A stretch of 31,001 bases of DNA from Saccoglossus kowalevskii (taxonomy: Eukaryota > Hemichordata > Enteropneusta > Harrimaniidae), in the NCBI RefSeq assembly GCF_000003605.2, contig NW_003126884.1, positions 180,927 to 211,927 of the forward strand, given 5' to 3'. Position numbers and translations under genes: made by a program. The notes beneath the pieces were generated by a model that saw only the letters and a program-made list of their open reading frames with translations, did not search any database and was not told the origin of the DNA. This document shows, piece after piece, positions 10,001-18,900 of the stretch (the first letter of the stretch is position 1; each line of letters opens with the position of its first letter).

Positions 10001-12339
10001 TTCCAGTATGTTATATATAACAATATTGTCATCAGAATCAAAATTGTATGAGAAAGTAATGCAGTCTCTTTTATTATTTACTAATTAAAATAGGATTCAA
10101 TCTTCTAGAATGTTGATATTTATGCAAAATGTTTTAGCTTGGGATGAGCCCTTTGACTTCTCTGCAGTGATGACTACCTGGACGCTGAGCCTCATTAACA
10201 GCTTATCTTTTACAAATGTTGGATGAACTTCCCCAGTTTGATTCCTTATTTAAGGTAGTTAAAATCATGGTTTCGTGATATTGTAAATGATCTTCTCACT
10301 GATGGGAGACAAGACACCAGGCATCAATCAGCTCACAGTGGACTATATACTCATTGAATAAGATGAAGCTTATTGTAATTGCTCCACTCTTCATCATTCA
10401 CCTCCAAGAACATATTGTCAGTTGGTCAGTCTCCATGACTGCTGAAATGCCTCCTGTGTCAATACTGTAGTTTCAAGGTTTAAGGTACTTCTGCCACTTT
10501 ATTTTGCTATTGTGATAGTAGATCTTATTGTTGGCCTCAGTAACCTTGTATCATGGCTTATACAATGTGTACAGAATAAATTAAATGTTTGTGTACGATG
10601 ATATATTGGTCCTGTATCGAAATTCAATGACATCCCTATTGAAAGCGCAGAAATTCATTTTTTTTCAAATGACAAGTGATTATAGTTTCAGAGCACAGAC
10701 TGTTGGCTATGAGTTGAATGACATACAAGGTATTCAGGTATTGTTGTTAGCTCCAAAGGGCTAATAAATTAAGGCATCTATGCTAAAATATGGGTGAAAA
10801 ACATTCACAGTAAGTGCCCTTAACTAAAAGATATACTTGACGTATATGTTCCTTGGTAACAGAAGAATGACCAAGGCATATGTGCTAAATTCCAGACAAT
10901 TTAATCAGTCATTCACAGTGAGCCTACTGAGAACCCCCATACAGGGGAAGAAACTACTCTGAATGCACTCAGTGACAACTCTCCTTTCATAATGCCATCC
11001 TCTTTATTATCACTTGGATCAATTATTAGTGAGACTCTTTTAACATCCTTTGGAATCTTGCTGAGACTCTGCAGTCTAGTTGCATAACGAAAAGACAGAG
11101 CTTTCATAAACGCTCCTCGTGTGCTATGATATGCTACTGAAACAGTTTGGGCTGGAAGATGCTTGGGTCTAATATATCCCCCTGCTAACATTTATGTGCC
11201 ACTGGTGACTAAGTTGCATGATACAAAATCCCACAGGTGAATGGGAGAGCTGTGTTGAAGTTGGAAGTGGCAACTAAATCGTATCTGATGGCACCATTAT
11301 CATTGATTGAATTGTCCATTGATGACGCACTACTACCAGGCATTACATACATTGGACAGGTTGACAAGGCTAAAAAATTATGGAACCATGACACAGTCTT
11401 TAATCTGGTAAACAAAGATGATGTAAAAGTGTTTCAACTAAAGTCTGCCAGACAATCTCAGTCACCTCAATATACTATCCTTGTCGAAATGTATGAATAT
11501 CATGCCAATATAAGCTACTGTGTGGTTCTTGACAAACATGACACTGAAGCAGAATATATCCCGATTAAATCTATACTTGATAACAAATAATTACATCTCT
11601 GATGTTTTATAAACTGATACTCAATATATATATAATGTCAATGCCTGTCAACAAAATTGATTCACCAAAATAATAAAATCTGCCTCACAGCACACTCCTC
11701 AAGATCATTTTCAATGTAGTGATACTATTATATGGCAGTTTTGTTGGTCTTGTCCCCTGAATTTTTCTCATTAATTTGAAAGAGGAGAATGTTTTGAGCT
11801 GCATTGGGCTCAGCAGATTTTCCCTGAATGACGTGGATGACCATAATAACAATATACTATCAAAATATTACATGCGTATAATCAATTATAATTACATAAC
11901 TAATAAATAGGCCATAAGTTTCCAATATGGTAAATACATATTCAAAGTTAATATGCATTCGATAATACTCTGAATGAAGATATATGACAAATGAGTATGT
12001 CCTTATTAATTGTATGCATAAAAATATGGTTCTAGAGCATGCCAGCTGCAAGTGAATCATTGCTGCTTGCATCTATATTTCGTATTGAATAGTTCTGAAG
12101 CTCGATGTATAATAATGTAACTTACCTGTGTATGTTCCTCCTATGGATGGATGTTTATTTAAATGAATTTTACCATTGGTCGATGCTGTATAGTGTCCAT
12201 GAGCCTCAAATGTTCGTCCTTTCTCATCCATGACACGAGATCTTACCGTGAATGGTGTCAACGGTGGAAGTCTAGAAGCTTGGATGCATACTGGTTGATC
12301 TGCTCTGCCGATTTTCGGATTAACACTTATTGTAGGTAT
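887..12339 (-). CDS. Gene A: peroxisomal ACOT/BAAT-family acyl-CoA thioesterase or acyltransferase (8 recognised exons)
   Basis: Spliced coding sequence; in transcript order the exons are 12339(or 12355)-12126, 9079-8822, 8076-7907, 6220-6104, 2595-2510, 2393-2306, 2079-1875 and 1002-887. Joined, they stay in one open frame of about 417 codons plus TGA, close to the roughly 420 residues of vertebrate ACOT1/2/4 and BAAT. The N-terminal immunoglobulin-like thioester-hydrolase domain covers about residues 1-157 and the alpha/beta-hydrolase domain about 158-417. Expected triad, counted from the first conserved Ile: Ser237 (in GLSKG), Asp327 (GDD) and His361 (PGAGHL), with spacing like the family. 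The C-terminus SSSKL is a PTS1 signal, so the product should act in the peroxisome on acyl-CoA (hydrolysis to free acid, or amino-acid conjugation). A Ser nucleophile is typical of the ACOT branch; BAAT uses Cys. The true ATG is not identified and must lie in an upstream exon. No frameshift or stop seen. Substrate unknown. Confidence 0.88.
1166..1235. repeat. 24-bp tandem repeat, 3 copies
   Basis: Unit AATGAACACATATAAATAAG plus ATGA repeats at 1166, 1190 and 1214 with essentially no divergence. It lies in the last intron of gene A. The same place in gene B (about 24981) has a single diverged copy, so the expansion is specific to A. Confidence 0.9.
1875..2079 (-). CDS. Gene A exon: catalytic Asp and His (GDD ... 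PGAGHL)
   Basis: 205 nt, phase 0 to 1. Encodes [20 protein letters not shown], then [20 protein letters not shown] and [11 protein letters not shown]. The GDD acid and GAGH histidine are 34 residues apart, as in human ACOT4 (a recalled family fact: D324, H358). Acceptor TTTTCAG|TTCAG; donor GAAA|GTGAGT. The open frame runs past the donor to a later stop, but the family's C-terminal motif is on the next exon. Confidence 0.88.
2306..2393 (-). CDS. Gene A exon: [10 protein letters not shown] segment
   Basis: 88 nt, phase 2 to 0. Encodes [19 protein letters not shown] then [10 protein letters not shown], in the variable part between the core strand and the Asp-containing exon. No open frame starting with ATG covers it; it was found by joining acceptor ATAACAG|ATATG to donor GAT|GTAAGA. 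The gene B equivalent (26178-26265) has the same length and phase with a few substitutions. Confidence 0.83.
2510..2595 (-). CDS. Gene A exon: [12 protein letters not shown] hydrolase core strand
   Basis: 86 nt, phase 0 to 2. Encodes [20 protein letters not shown] then RGQTLPYTG; relatives have a V-x-A-x-V-x-I-N-G strand at this point. Acceptor TTTCAAG|GTAAA; donor ACTGG|GTATGT. It sits 3.5 kb downstream of the preceding exon because an LTR-type element was inserted in that intron; the matching gene B intron is about 0.9 kb. Confidence 0.86.
3830..3953 (-). repeat. Direct repeat copy 1 (truncated 3' LTR)
   Basis: Matches 5853-5978 through the segment CAGGTGTGGATTATCCAGGG and GCAAAAAGCGGCCTCACCG, with only a few substitutions and a 2-base length difference. 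Confidence 0.85.
5853..5978 (-). repeat. Direct repeat copy 2 (start of 5' LTR)
   Basis: Partner of 3830-3953. Read on the minus strand it starts TGTCATGA at 5978 and contains a second internal TGTCATGA at 5867-5874. Confidence 0.85.
6104..6220 (-). CDS. Gene A exon: nucleophile elbow (GLSKG)
   Basis: 117 nt, 39 codons, phase 0 to 0. Encodes [20 protein letters not shown] followed by [19 protein letters not shown]. The G-x-S-x-G elbow carries the expected catalytic Ser (residue 237 in the joined protein). Acceptor TTCAAAG|GAATC; donor AAG|GTATGA. One amino-acid difference (S to G near its start) from the gene B exon at 27521-27637. Confidence 0.88.
6221..7906. other. Gene A intron with extra sequence relative to gene B
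   Basis: The flanks align to the gene B intron (27638-28395): AGCGTTCTTGTGATAT near 6335 and GGAAATGACTGTGGATTGTA near 7325 match neighbouring bases around 27764-27815. About 960 bases between them (roughly 6350-7310) have no counterpart in B. I saw no terminal inverted repeats or coding domain in it; the frame at 7148-7333 has no recognisable similarity. Confidence 0.45.
7907..8076 (-). CDS. Gene A exon: start of alpha/beta-hydrolase domain, followed by a GC-AG intron
   Basis: 170 nt. Encodes [20 protein letters not shown], then [20 protein letters not shown] and KDLPENF, ending DLDYFE. It matches the family's GPFPGxIDxxG-GGLLEyRASLLA-GfA-LALAYxxYeDLP. Acceptor CCCTAG|GTAGT. The donor is GAG|GCAAGT, a GC donor with otherwise perfect consensus. 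Using the GT four bases further on would put a TAA into the next exon, so the GC site is required. The gene B copy has the same arrangement. Confidence 0.86.
8822..9079 (-). CDS. Gene A exon: end of N-terminal domain ([10 protein letters not shown])
   Basis: 258 nt, phase 1 to phase 1. Begins [11 protein letters not shown], the hallmark join GxEPMGLxW of ACOT/BAAT proteins, then [20 protein letters not shown], and ends [19 protein letters not shown], the family's R-x-x-V-x-x-G-R-x-R-G-T-L-F-x-P-P-G linker into the hydrolase domain. Acceptor TTGCAG|GTATC; donor AAAG|GTCAA. Differs from the gene B exon (29614-29871) by about 6 of 85 residues. Confidence 0.88.
9080..12125. other. Large first recognised intron of gene A
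   Basis: 3.05-kb intron. About 9200-9350 still aligns with gene B upstream sequence (about 30150-30290; shared CCTAGATTCAACAT and GTGGGTTATTCCATT). The rest is AT-rich, with a decayed coding-like stretch at about 10140-11590 listed separately. Confidence 0.5.
10140..11590 (+). pseudogene. Unidentified coding-like stretch, interrupted; 3' part open for about 117 codons
   Basis: On the plus strand (antisense to gene A), 11237-11587 is open from just after CCCACAG to a TAA and reads like protein ([17 protein letters not shown] ... [10 protein letters not shown]). Upstream, short frames such as [11 protein letters not shown] (about 10735) and [18 protein letters not shown] (about 10930) also look protein-like but are broken by stops and frame changes. 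The G after CCCACAG could be a splice acceptor (terminal exon) or this could be one decayed retrocopy. I do not recognise the family. There is no ATG start for the open part. Chance cannot be excluded. Confidence 0.25.
12126..12339 (-). CDS. Gene A exon encoding the N-terminal thioester hydrolase/BAAT domain
   Basis: Encodes [17 protein letters not shown] followed by [20 protein letters not shown] and ends at GGTYTG, the family's N-terminal domain (human relatives have P-x-x-P-V-T-L-R-A..DEKG..F and GGSFAG). Donor CACAG|GTAAG at 12125/12126 (phase 1, splitting the last Gly). The open frame reaches upstream to a TAG at 12430-12432, but there is no in-frame ATG before the M of RVMDEKG, so this is not the first coding exon. 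Candidate acceptors are AAACAG|ATACC (exon end 12339) and TATCAAG|GAAAT (exon end 12355). An upstream exon carrying the start codon is required and I could not identify it. Confidence 0.82.
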
Positions 12340-12429
12340 CTGTTTTCTGAATTTCCTTGATAAAAATACACGTTTTTTTACATTTAAGTTATGGCTACTA
12401 AATCCATAGTTATACTGTATGTACACAAT

Positions 12430-13505
12430 CTAAAAAATGTGTTTTATCTCTTAAAGCCTTGGAACAATTTATATATGTATATGAAATGTAATGAATTAAT
12501 TAATCTAAATTTAATGAATTTATACTTGTCTTAAATGTCACCTACTGGTTGTGTCATCAAACAAAATCATAAGAATTTTATATAATCCCGATAGCAATGC
12601 ATTGAATTTCAAATTTAGTGAAACACTAGAATTCGTGAAGCTTGGGGATACAGTGGGGGGGGGGGGGCTATTTGAAAATATATTGTTACATAATATATAC
12701 ATGCCAAATACATTTTCCTACCGGCTACAGCAGTAATACAATGCCGACTGCACACTGACATCGTTGGACGATCATGAATTAACTGTCTGATCATAGTGAA
12801 TTATACTTTGGTAGGTGATAACTACGGAAAGACCAATGTGACGACCTCTCAGGAACACAGAAGCTTGTAACGTTGCTGTGTTTTGATTCTATAAATAGCA
12901 AGAATGTTTTTATGAATATTTATATATACATCACTAAATCATGGATATACCAGTAAAATTGTATTAAATACAGAAAATACAGACCCACAGGTTTAAATGG
13001 CCTTGGTAAAACCATGATAATGCAGTACCCATACACGTGTGGGCGTACTGCTTACTGAAACACAAATAAAGACTTGGGAATATTCTTGGAAATTGCGCAT
13101 GCCCGGGTTTTCAAAATGGACGCGCAAGGGAAATTGGAAATTTTGCTCGAAGTGTCTATTTCGCAGGATTTCCTCCGTTATAGTTCGAAAAAGTATAATA
13201 TAAGTCGATCGATAGTTTCTACTGATATCATGCTTGAATAGTGGGAAACGGGACGAAATAGAATTTCGAAATTCTGACTAGGTAAAACCGACCCTACTTT
13301 AGTACCTTTTTAATATCCAAGAAAGCTTACCGAGCGCTTGTGCTTCCAAGTATTTAGCTCTTTCTGGAAAAGTTCACTTCAAGAGTTCCGATGTTATTTC
13401 ATTCGTCGCGTAAGAGTTCCGATGTTAGTTCAATCGTTGTGGATAAATTCCGGTTCAAATCTATGGAGTTGCAAAGAGGTAACTAAATCATTGGGATTGC
13501 TTGCC
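12430..13505. other. Upstream of gene A; first exon not located
   Basis: No recognised coding sequence. Contains a 13-G run at 12655-12667 and a change near 13080 to more CpG-rich sequence (for example GGACGCGCAAGGG near 13118). The missing start-codon exon and promoter of gene A should lie here, further right, or inside the gap. Confidence 0.4.
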
Positions 13506-13509
13506 TATG

Positions 13510-13625
13510 TTTTCCCCGGGGGGTTACTCCCTAAAATTTACCTTACGTGGATGTGCCGCTTTTTGGGCTGTGGATCCACACATTTCAGGGATTTGGTCTA
13601 AAATGGGGTCCACAATGAAAAGGGG
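13510..13625 (+). repeat. Fragment resembling the widespread GGGGGGTACTCCC-type interspersed repeat
   Basis: Contains CCCCGGGGGGTTACTCCCTA, then GGATGTGCCGCTTTTTGG. From memory this pattern, with chance translation PGGLLP..., matches a repeat very common in cnidarian and other invertebrate genomes whose translation (PGGVLP...) often appears as spurious protein. The open frame at 13338-13601 ends in this fragment and is therefore unlikely to be a gene. Confidence 0.4.
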
Positions 13626-14465
13626 TTAATTTTTTTTAAAAACTATATTAATTTTCGTGTCATTTTCTGGATGCAATGATCCCGGGACTTGCCGTAAGCG
13701 GCAGTATTTTCATGCGAGGTCAATTTTGGAACACCTAAACGCGTAATTAGAACTGAGTCGAGAATCAATATTGGGTGCCAGAAATCAACCAAAGACACTT
13801 ATTTGGGTAAAAAGCTGGGAAAAATTGATACGCAAAAATCGTGACGTCGACTCTACGCATGAAATGCAGCGTCATGGAAATTGTCTACTGTACACGTACA
13901 CGCATCTTTCGATGACGTAGATTATTTTGCCAGCCAGTCCAGTAAGCCGTACAGACATTGTACTACTACTAAAGGTAAGAACTCTTGCCCTTTTCCACAA
14001 ATGTTTTCTAGAAGCCGTACCTACACACGAATTGGTGACGTCACAAAATACATGACCTTCAATCGGGGTCGTTTCCTCGGTATATAAAAATGGTATATAC
14101 AAATTACAATAAAGATCTTTAAGACATTACACATAAGGTAAAACACGTGACAATATAATGATAATAACACCAACGGTAATAAATCCTAGCTTAACAGTTG
14201 AACAGAACGATAATATAGTCATACAATAGAATACACATCTAATACAATCTAATTTTGTCAGGGTTCGAATGCACATTCGTGGTTTGTCGCGTAATGAACG
14301 TTAATACATTAAATGCACAACGAATGTATGACTATCTTATTCACAACCTTTCGTCTTTTGTAGCACTTATCAGAGTTCATGGAAAGAATGCAGCACTTAC
14401 ATTTTAGCGCAATGCAAGGGCCGTACACATCTTCCGTTCGGGCATGGTGTCAAAGTACACACAAT

Positions 14466-15136
14466 NNNNNNNNNNNNNNNNNNNNNNNNNNNNNNNNNNN
14501 NNNNNNNNNNNNNNNNNNNNNNNNNNNNNNNNNNNNNNNNNNNNNNNNNNNNNNNNNNNNNNNNNNNNNNNNNNNNNNNNNNNNNNNNNNNNNNNNNNNN
14601 NNNNNNNNNNNNNNNNNNNNNNNNNNNNNNNNNNNNNNNNNNNNNNNNNNNNNNNNNNNNNNNNNNNNNNNNNNNNNNNNNNNNNNNNNNNNNNNNNNNN
14701 NNNNNNNNNNNNNNNNNNNNNNNNNNNNNNNNNNNNNNNNNNNNNNNNNNNNNNNNNNNNNNNNNNNNNNNNNNNNNNNNNNNNNNNNNNNNNNNNNNNN
14801 NNNNNNNNNNNNNNNNNNNNNNNNNNNNNNNNNNNNNNNNNNNNNNNNNNNNNNNNNNNNNNNNNNNNNNNNNNNNNNNNNNNNNNNNNNNNNNNNNNNN
14901 NNNNNNNNNNNNNNNNNNNNNNNNNNNNNNNNNNNNNNNNNNNNNNNNNNNNNNNNNNNNNNNNNNNNNNNNNNNNNNNNNNNNNNNNNNNNNNNNNNNN
15001 NNNNNNNNNNNNNNNNNNNNNNNNNNNNNNNNNNNNNNNNNNNNNNNNNNNNNNNNNNNNNNNNNNNNNNNNNNNNNNNNNNNNNNNNNNNNNNNNNNNN
15101 NNNNNNNNNNNNNNNNNNNNNNNNNNNNNNNNNNNN
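14466..15136. other. Assembly gap (671 N)
   Basis: Continuous run of N. All long frames across it are artefacts. It lies between two repeat-rich, CpG-richer flanks, so it probably hides repeats; it could also hold the 5' end of gene A. Confidence 0.99.
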
Positions 15137-15690
15137 AAATATTGATATTTTTGTCCTGATTTGTAGGAATCTGAAAAACACGTTTCACAACTTGTGTCTT
15201 ATTTAGTATTATGCGTCATTCAAGATGGCGGCCCCCATATAGTAAATATCGTATTTATTTTATTATCACGTGTGCGCCAGCTGACTGTGTTCACCACCAC
15301 GATTATGGTGAATTGGCGAATTATCAACGAAGACGACCGGACATCTCCGATCATTAGCTGGCTGGTTCGAATTTATCCACTTTTACAGTGATGAATATTG
15401 CGTTCGAGTTGAGTTACTAGTAATTAGAAGCCTGATTTACATTTTCTTTTAGTTTTTGTTCGTCAATGTATTAAGTATAAGTGCGCTGGGAAATAGCATA
15501 ATCATATTGCGCGAGTGAAAGAGGCTGGTGAGACTGTGTCACAACGCATTCTATTTATTTTCAACGCACGTGGTCGGCGCCTCTGATTGCGTTTATTTTG
15601 TATTTTTATTTTCGTAATGTATCACCGGCTGCGTTTTTTTTTGTTATGTCTCGCAACTGAACGTCCAAGCTGACCTTGTTTTGGCTGTAT
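15137..15690. other. No gene recognised; CpG-richer flank of gap
   Basis: Contains AAGATGGCGGCCCCC near 15225 and scattered CGCG-type dinucleotides. A frame at 15194-15391 has no recognisable domain. Confidence 0.4.
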
Positions 15691-15693
15691 TTT

Positions 15694-15990
15694 GTATTAT
15701 CAATGGGACTGATATAACGCGACGCACTGTAACATGGCGTGATTGTTTTATTATCAATGGGACTGATATAAAGCGACGTACCGTAACATGGTGTGATTGT
15801 TTTATTATCAATGGGACTGATATAACGCGACGTACCGTAACATGGCGTGATTGTTTTATTATCAGTAGAACTGATATAATGCGACGTACCGTAACGATTT
15901 TTGTTATTATCAGTGGGACTTATATAATGCGATGTACCGTAACATGTGACAATTTTTTTTATTAACAGTGGGAATGATATAGCGATTTTA
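15694..15990 (+). repeat. 54-bp minisatellite, about 6 copies
   Basis: Core ATCAATGGGACTGATATAAC plus GCGACGTACCGTAACATGG recurs with CA of the core at 15701, 15755, 15809, 15863, 15911 and 15966 (periods 54, 54, 54, 48, 55). Divergence rises to the right. Because 54 is a multiple of 3, one frame stays open across it, giving an 18-residue peptide repeat (INGTDITRRTVTWRDCFI). Confidence 0.93.
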
Positions 15991-15994
15991 ACGT

Positions 15995-16620
15995 GACGTA
16001 GAAATACAACATTTTAGAGAGCTGTTCAGCAAGCGATATAGAATTCTTAGTAGTTAACTGATAGCTAGACTGAATCAGAATGACTGAACTGTGCTTTGCT
16101 CCCTGGTATGAGTGTGTGAACGACATATTCATTGTTCATAATATTGACCACTTACGTACGGGCGGTATCATCAGTCACGTACTCACTTCTATTCAAGTTG
16201 TTAACACCTTCTTTTAGCCGTGGATTTTGCGTAATTTTGCGCATAAAGTACGAGAAGTCGTGCATTTAATATGGCGACAAAGTGAGGCATATTGCTACAT
16301 TGTTACCTTCCGACTTCTGTTCTATATTTATTCACGTAACTCCCCATGGAAACACATTCAAACGAACAACAAAAATGCGGGCCCTGAGCGGAACTGAAAT
16401 GTATTGCTCAACAACCAGAAGCACAACGTACAAAGAAACAGTCACACATAATTTGTTTACTTACTGATAGACAAATAAAACTATTTTGTCTGCCTACATA
16501 AACTGCTACATAAATTTTCCTCTGTCGATTATCATTCTTAATTCATTACGCGACAAGATAGTCAAACATTCGTGCATTTAATATATTAACATTAGATATG
16601 AACACGTATCGAATATAATT
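15995..16620. other. No gene recognised; unique sequence with an inverted-repeat arm
   Basis: Nothing coding seen. 16542-16592 contains two short blocks that match 14285-14339 in inverted orientation (see findings). Confidence 0.4.
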
Positions 16621-16621
16621 T

Positions 16622-16735
16622 ATGCCAGGGCCGGATCGACTAAACTGTTTTGGTGCCGGAACGTCCAAACCAGGGCCGGAACGTCTTTTTTTTACCAGGG
16701 CCGCAACCGACCAGGTGCCGGATCGTCCTGGTACC
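16622..16735. repeat. Short GC-rich imperfect repeat
   Basis: Variants of CCAGGGCCGGAACGTC / GGTGCCGGATCGTCC recur four or five times in about 110 bases, in sharp contrast to the AT-rich surroundings. It directly precedes the 92-bp satellite. Confidence 0.65.
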
Positions 16736-16741
16736 TTATCG

Positions 16742-17325
16742 AAATAAGTCTCAAATATTTGTCCACACATTTATTTTCACAATTTAACAACTTGTAATGG
16801 TTAACGTTAATTAAACGGGACTTGTCTACACCAAAATAAGTCTCAAATATTAGTCCATACATTTATTCTCTCAATTTAACAACTTGTAATAGTGTAAAAT
16901 TATTAAACGAGAGTTGTCTACACCAAAATAAGTCTCAAATATTTGTCCACACATTTATTTTCAGAATTTAACAACTTGTAACGGTGGAAGTTAATTAAAC
17001 TTGACTTGTTTACACCAAAATAAGTATTAAATATTTCTTGAGACATTTATTCTCTCTATTTAACAACTTGTAATTGTGGTAATTAATCAAACGCGAGTTG
17101 TTTACACCAAAATAAGTATTAAATATTTGTTGAGACATTTATTCTCGCAATTTAACAACTTGTAATTGTGTGAATTAATCAAACGCGAGTTGTTTACACC
17201 AAAATAAGTCTCAAATATTTGTCCACACATTTATTCTCACAATTTAACACATATTTGTTGGGACATTTATTCTCTCAATTTAATAATTTAATAATGGTGT
17301 AAAATAATTAAACTAGATTTGTTTA
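16742..17325. repeat. 92-bp satellite, 6 full units plus a deleted unit
   Basis: AAATAAGT starts at 16742, 16834, 16926, 17018, 17110 and 17202, exactly 92 bases apart. Unit landmarks are CACATTTATT, TTTAACAACTTGTAAT and GTTGTCTACACC. The last unit has lost its middle (17240-17325). Non-coding; neighbouring units differ by substitutions only. Confidence 0.95.
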
Positions 17326-17387
17326 ATCAGTTGACATGAATGCAACTTACTCGCAGACAGTGCACAACAGAGTATCATTATTGAGCA

Positions 17388-17510
17388 ATTATTAACAGGA
17401 ACGTGTCTTGGCATTAGGTTTAGGGTCGGGTCAGGTATGGGCAACAGAATTATTAACAGGAAGGTGTCTTGGCATTAGGGTTAGGGTCGGCTCAGGTATG
17501 GGCAACGCAA
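17388..17510. repeat. 61-bp tandem duplication with telomere-like heptad
   Basis: TATTAACAGG AA(C/G)GTGTCTTGGCATTAGG recurs at 17390 and 17451, ending GGTATGGGCAAC. The second copy contains TTAGGGTTAGGG. The overlapping open frames here (17408-17762) are produced by the duplication and are not convincing genes. Confidence 0.85.
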
Positions 17511-17594
17511 ATGGCAAACACCCAATTGGCAAGATGTACACTAACGGGTTATGGCATGCATATAGTTACACAAGTAACACATCCAGTCAATCCA

Positions 17595-17665
17595 TTGTGG
17601 TCTTGTGGTTCAGTTATCTACATAGTGATCAGGAGGATCCCTGGTTCAATTCACATGCCTGCCCG
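17595..17665 (+). mobile_element. tRNA-derived SINE-like fragment (A and B boxes)
   Basis: TGGTTCAGTTA at 17606-17616 fits an RNA polymerase III A box, and GGTTCAATTCA at 17643-17653 fits a B box, with tRNA-like spacing. The arms do not pair as a functional tRNA, so a SINE head or decayed tRNA is more likely. No clear tail or target duplication seen. Confidence 0.4.
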
Positions 17666-17699
17666 TCTTTTCTCGCAAACCCTAATTTGCAATAAAGCA

Positions 17700-18360
17700 A
17701 CTTCTGTATATCAAGAACTCGAGTCAGAAAAACGGAACACAAGAATATTACCTCACATGTAAGCCCCCTAAGGATTGCTAATCCCCCTTTCTAACTCTCA
17801 CCCCCCCCAAATAATATATCCCCCTTTTAGAATGCATTGACCCACAAATTAATGAATATTCATGAGCACAGAAACTGCTACGTCATGAATAAATTAGCAT
17901 AATTAAAAAAATGCATAAAGTGTAGGTACGTCTTCTGGAGTCCTTCCACTTTATCTCTAAAACTCTGCACACAATGCTATGACCATTCAGTGTTTTGAAC
18001 TAAACGACTCATCGCTTAACAAAGCCGATTTTCAGGATTTATTGGCACATGATGTCATGAATCAGGGAATCTAATGGCCAAAGCTTGTTCGAAGACTTGC
18101 CCACCACACAGTATAATTATGTTAATGAGAAAAAGAATCATAATCACCAAATAATCTTCAGTGTATTCACTCTTGAATCAGTGTGATGTTGAATGAAATA
18201 TGATTCAAAACTAATTTAAACAATAAACCTATTAAAATGCACACGATTCCAATATATAAGTCGAAAGTTCAAAACGAGGACCTATAATTCGGTCTCTGTC
18301 CATTAGTCCCTCCGTCCAGAGTCATATTTCAGTACTTTACCTGGGACAAATGCAATTCAA
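17700..18360. other. No gene recognised
   Basis: AT-rich, with a C-rich patch around 17760-17825. No exon, RNA or clear repeat seen. Confidence 0.45.
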
Positions 18361-18364
18361 ATAT

Positions 18365-18900
18365 GTCTGACTGGCAGCCATTTTGTTTTTTGAAAATATG
18401 GTATCTTATCCATGTTTTGTAAGTTTTTGTTCAAATTTGGTACAACTGTACATACATTGCACGTTTTAGATTACATGTCCACGAGAATTTGTTTTACAAT
18501 CGGATTAAATATAGCCGTCTGGTGGCCATCTTGTTTTTTGACCATAATACCAAAGCTTTTTCACCATTTTCATTCATGTTTGGCACATACATTTTATTAG
18601 ATATACTAATACATGTTTATATCAGTTCGTTCCAAAATCAGGTCAAAGATGGCCAGCTGGCATCTATCTTGGTTTTTGAAAAATGCAGTTTCTTCGACGG
18701 GATTTGTCAGTTTTTGTTCAAATTTGATACAAACATTGTTTATGTTGAGATACATGTCCTTGATGATTTGTTTCGTGTTCAAATCCAAAATGACCAAATG
18801 GCATCTTGTTTTTCAAAATGTATTGTTGACATGTTTTTTTTTCTTTCAATTATACATGTTAGGGTACATCGGGTCAAAGATGGTTGACTGCCTGAAATCT
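18365..18900. repeat. Degenerate roughly 145-bp tandem repeat, about 4 copies
   Basis: Motifs CTGGCAGCCATTTTGTTTTTTGA, TCTGGTGGCCATCTTGTTTTTTGACC, AGCTGGCATCTATCTTGGTTTTTGA and AATGGCATCTTGTTTTTCA recur at about 18368, 18509, 18654 and 18797. Each is followed by TTTTTGTTCAAATTTG- or CATGT-type sequence. Overlapping long frames on both strands are by-products. Related to the GGCCATTTTG repeats at 20160-20520. Confidence 0.65.

Noticed and set aside
13338-13601. 87-codon frame ending PGGLLPKIYLTWMC
   Set aside because: The end derives from a widespread interspersed repeat whose translation is a known source of spurious proteins.
14379-15206. Long open frames of 230-275 codons on both strands
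   Set aside because: They run through the N gap; the residues are undefined and the real sequence on either side is short.
15694-15990. CRISPR array
   Set aside because: The repeats are contiguous with no unique spacers, and the host is eukaryotic.
17606-17665. Functional tRNA gene
   Set aside because: A and B boxes are present, but acceptor, D and T arms do not pair properly.
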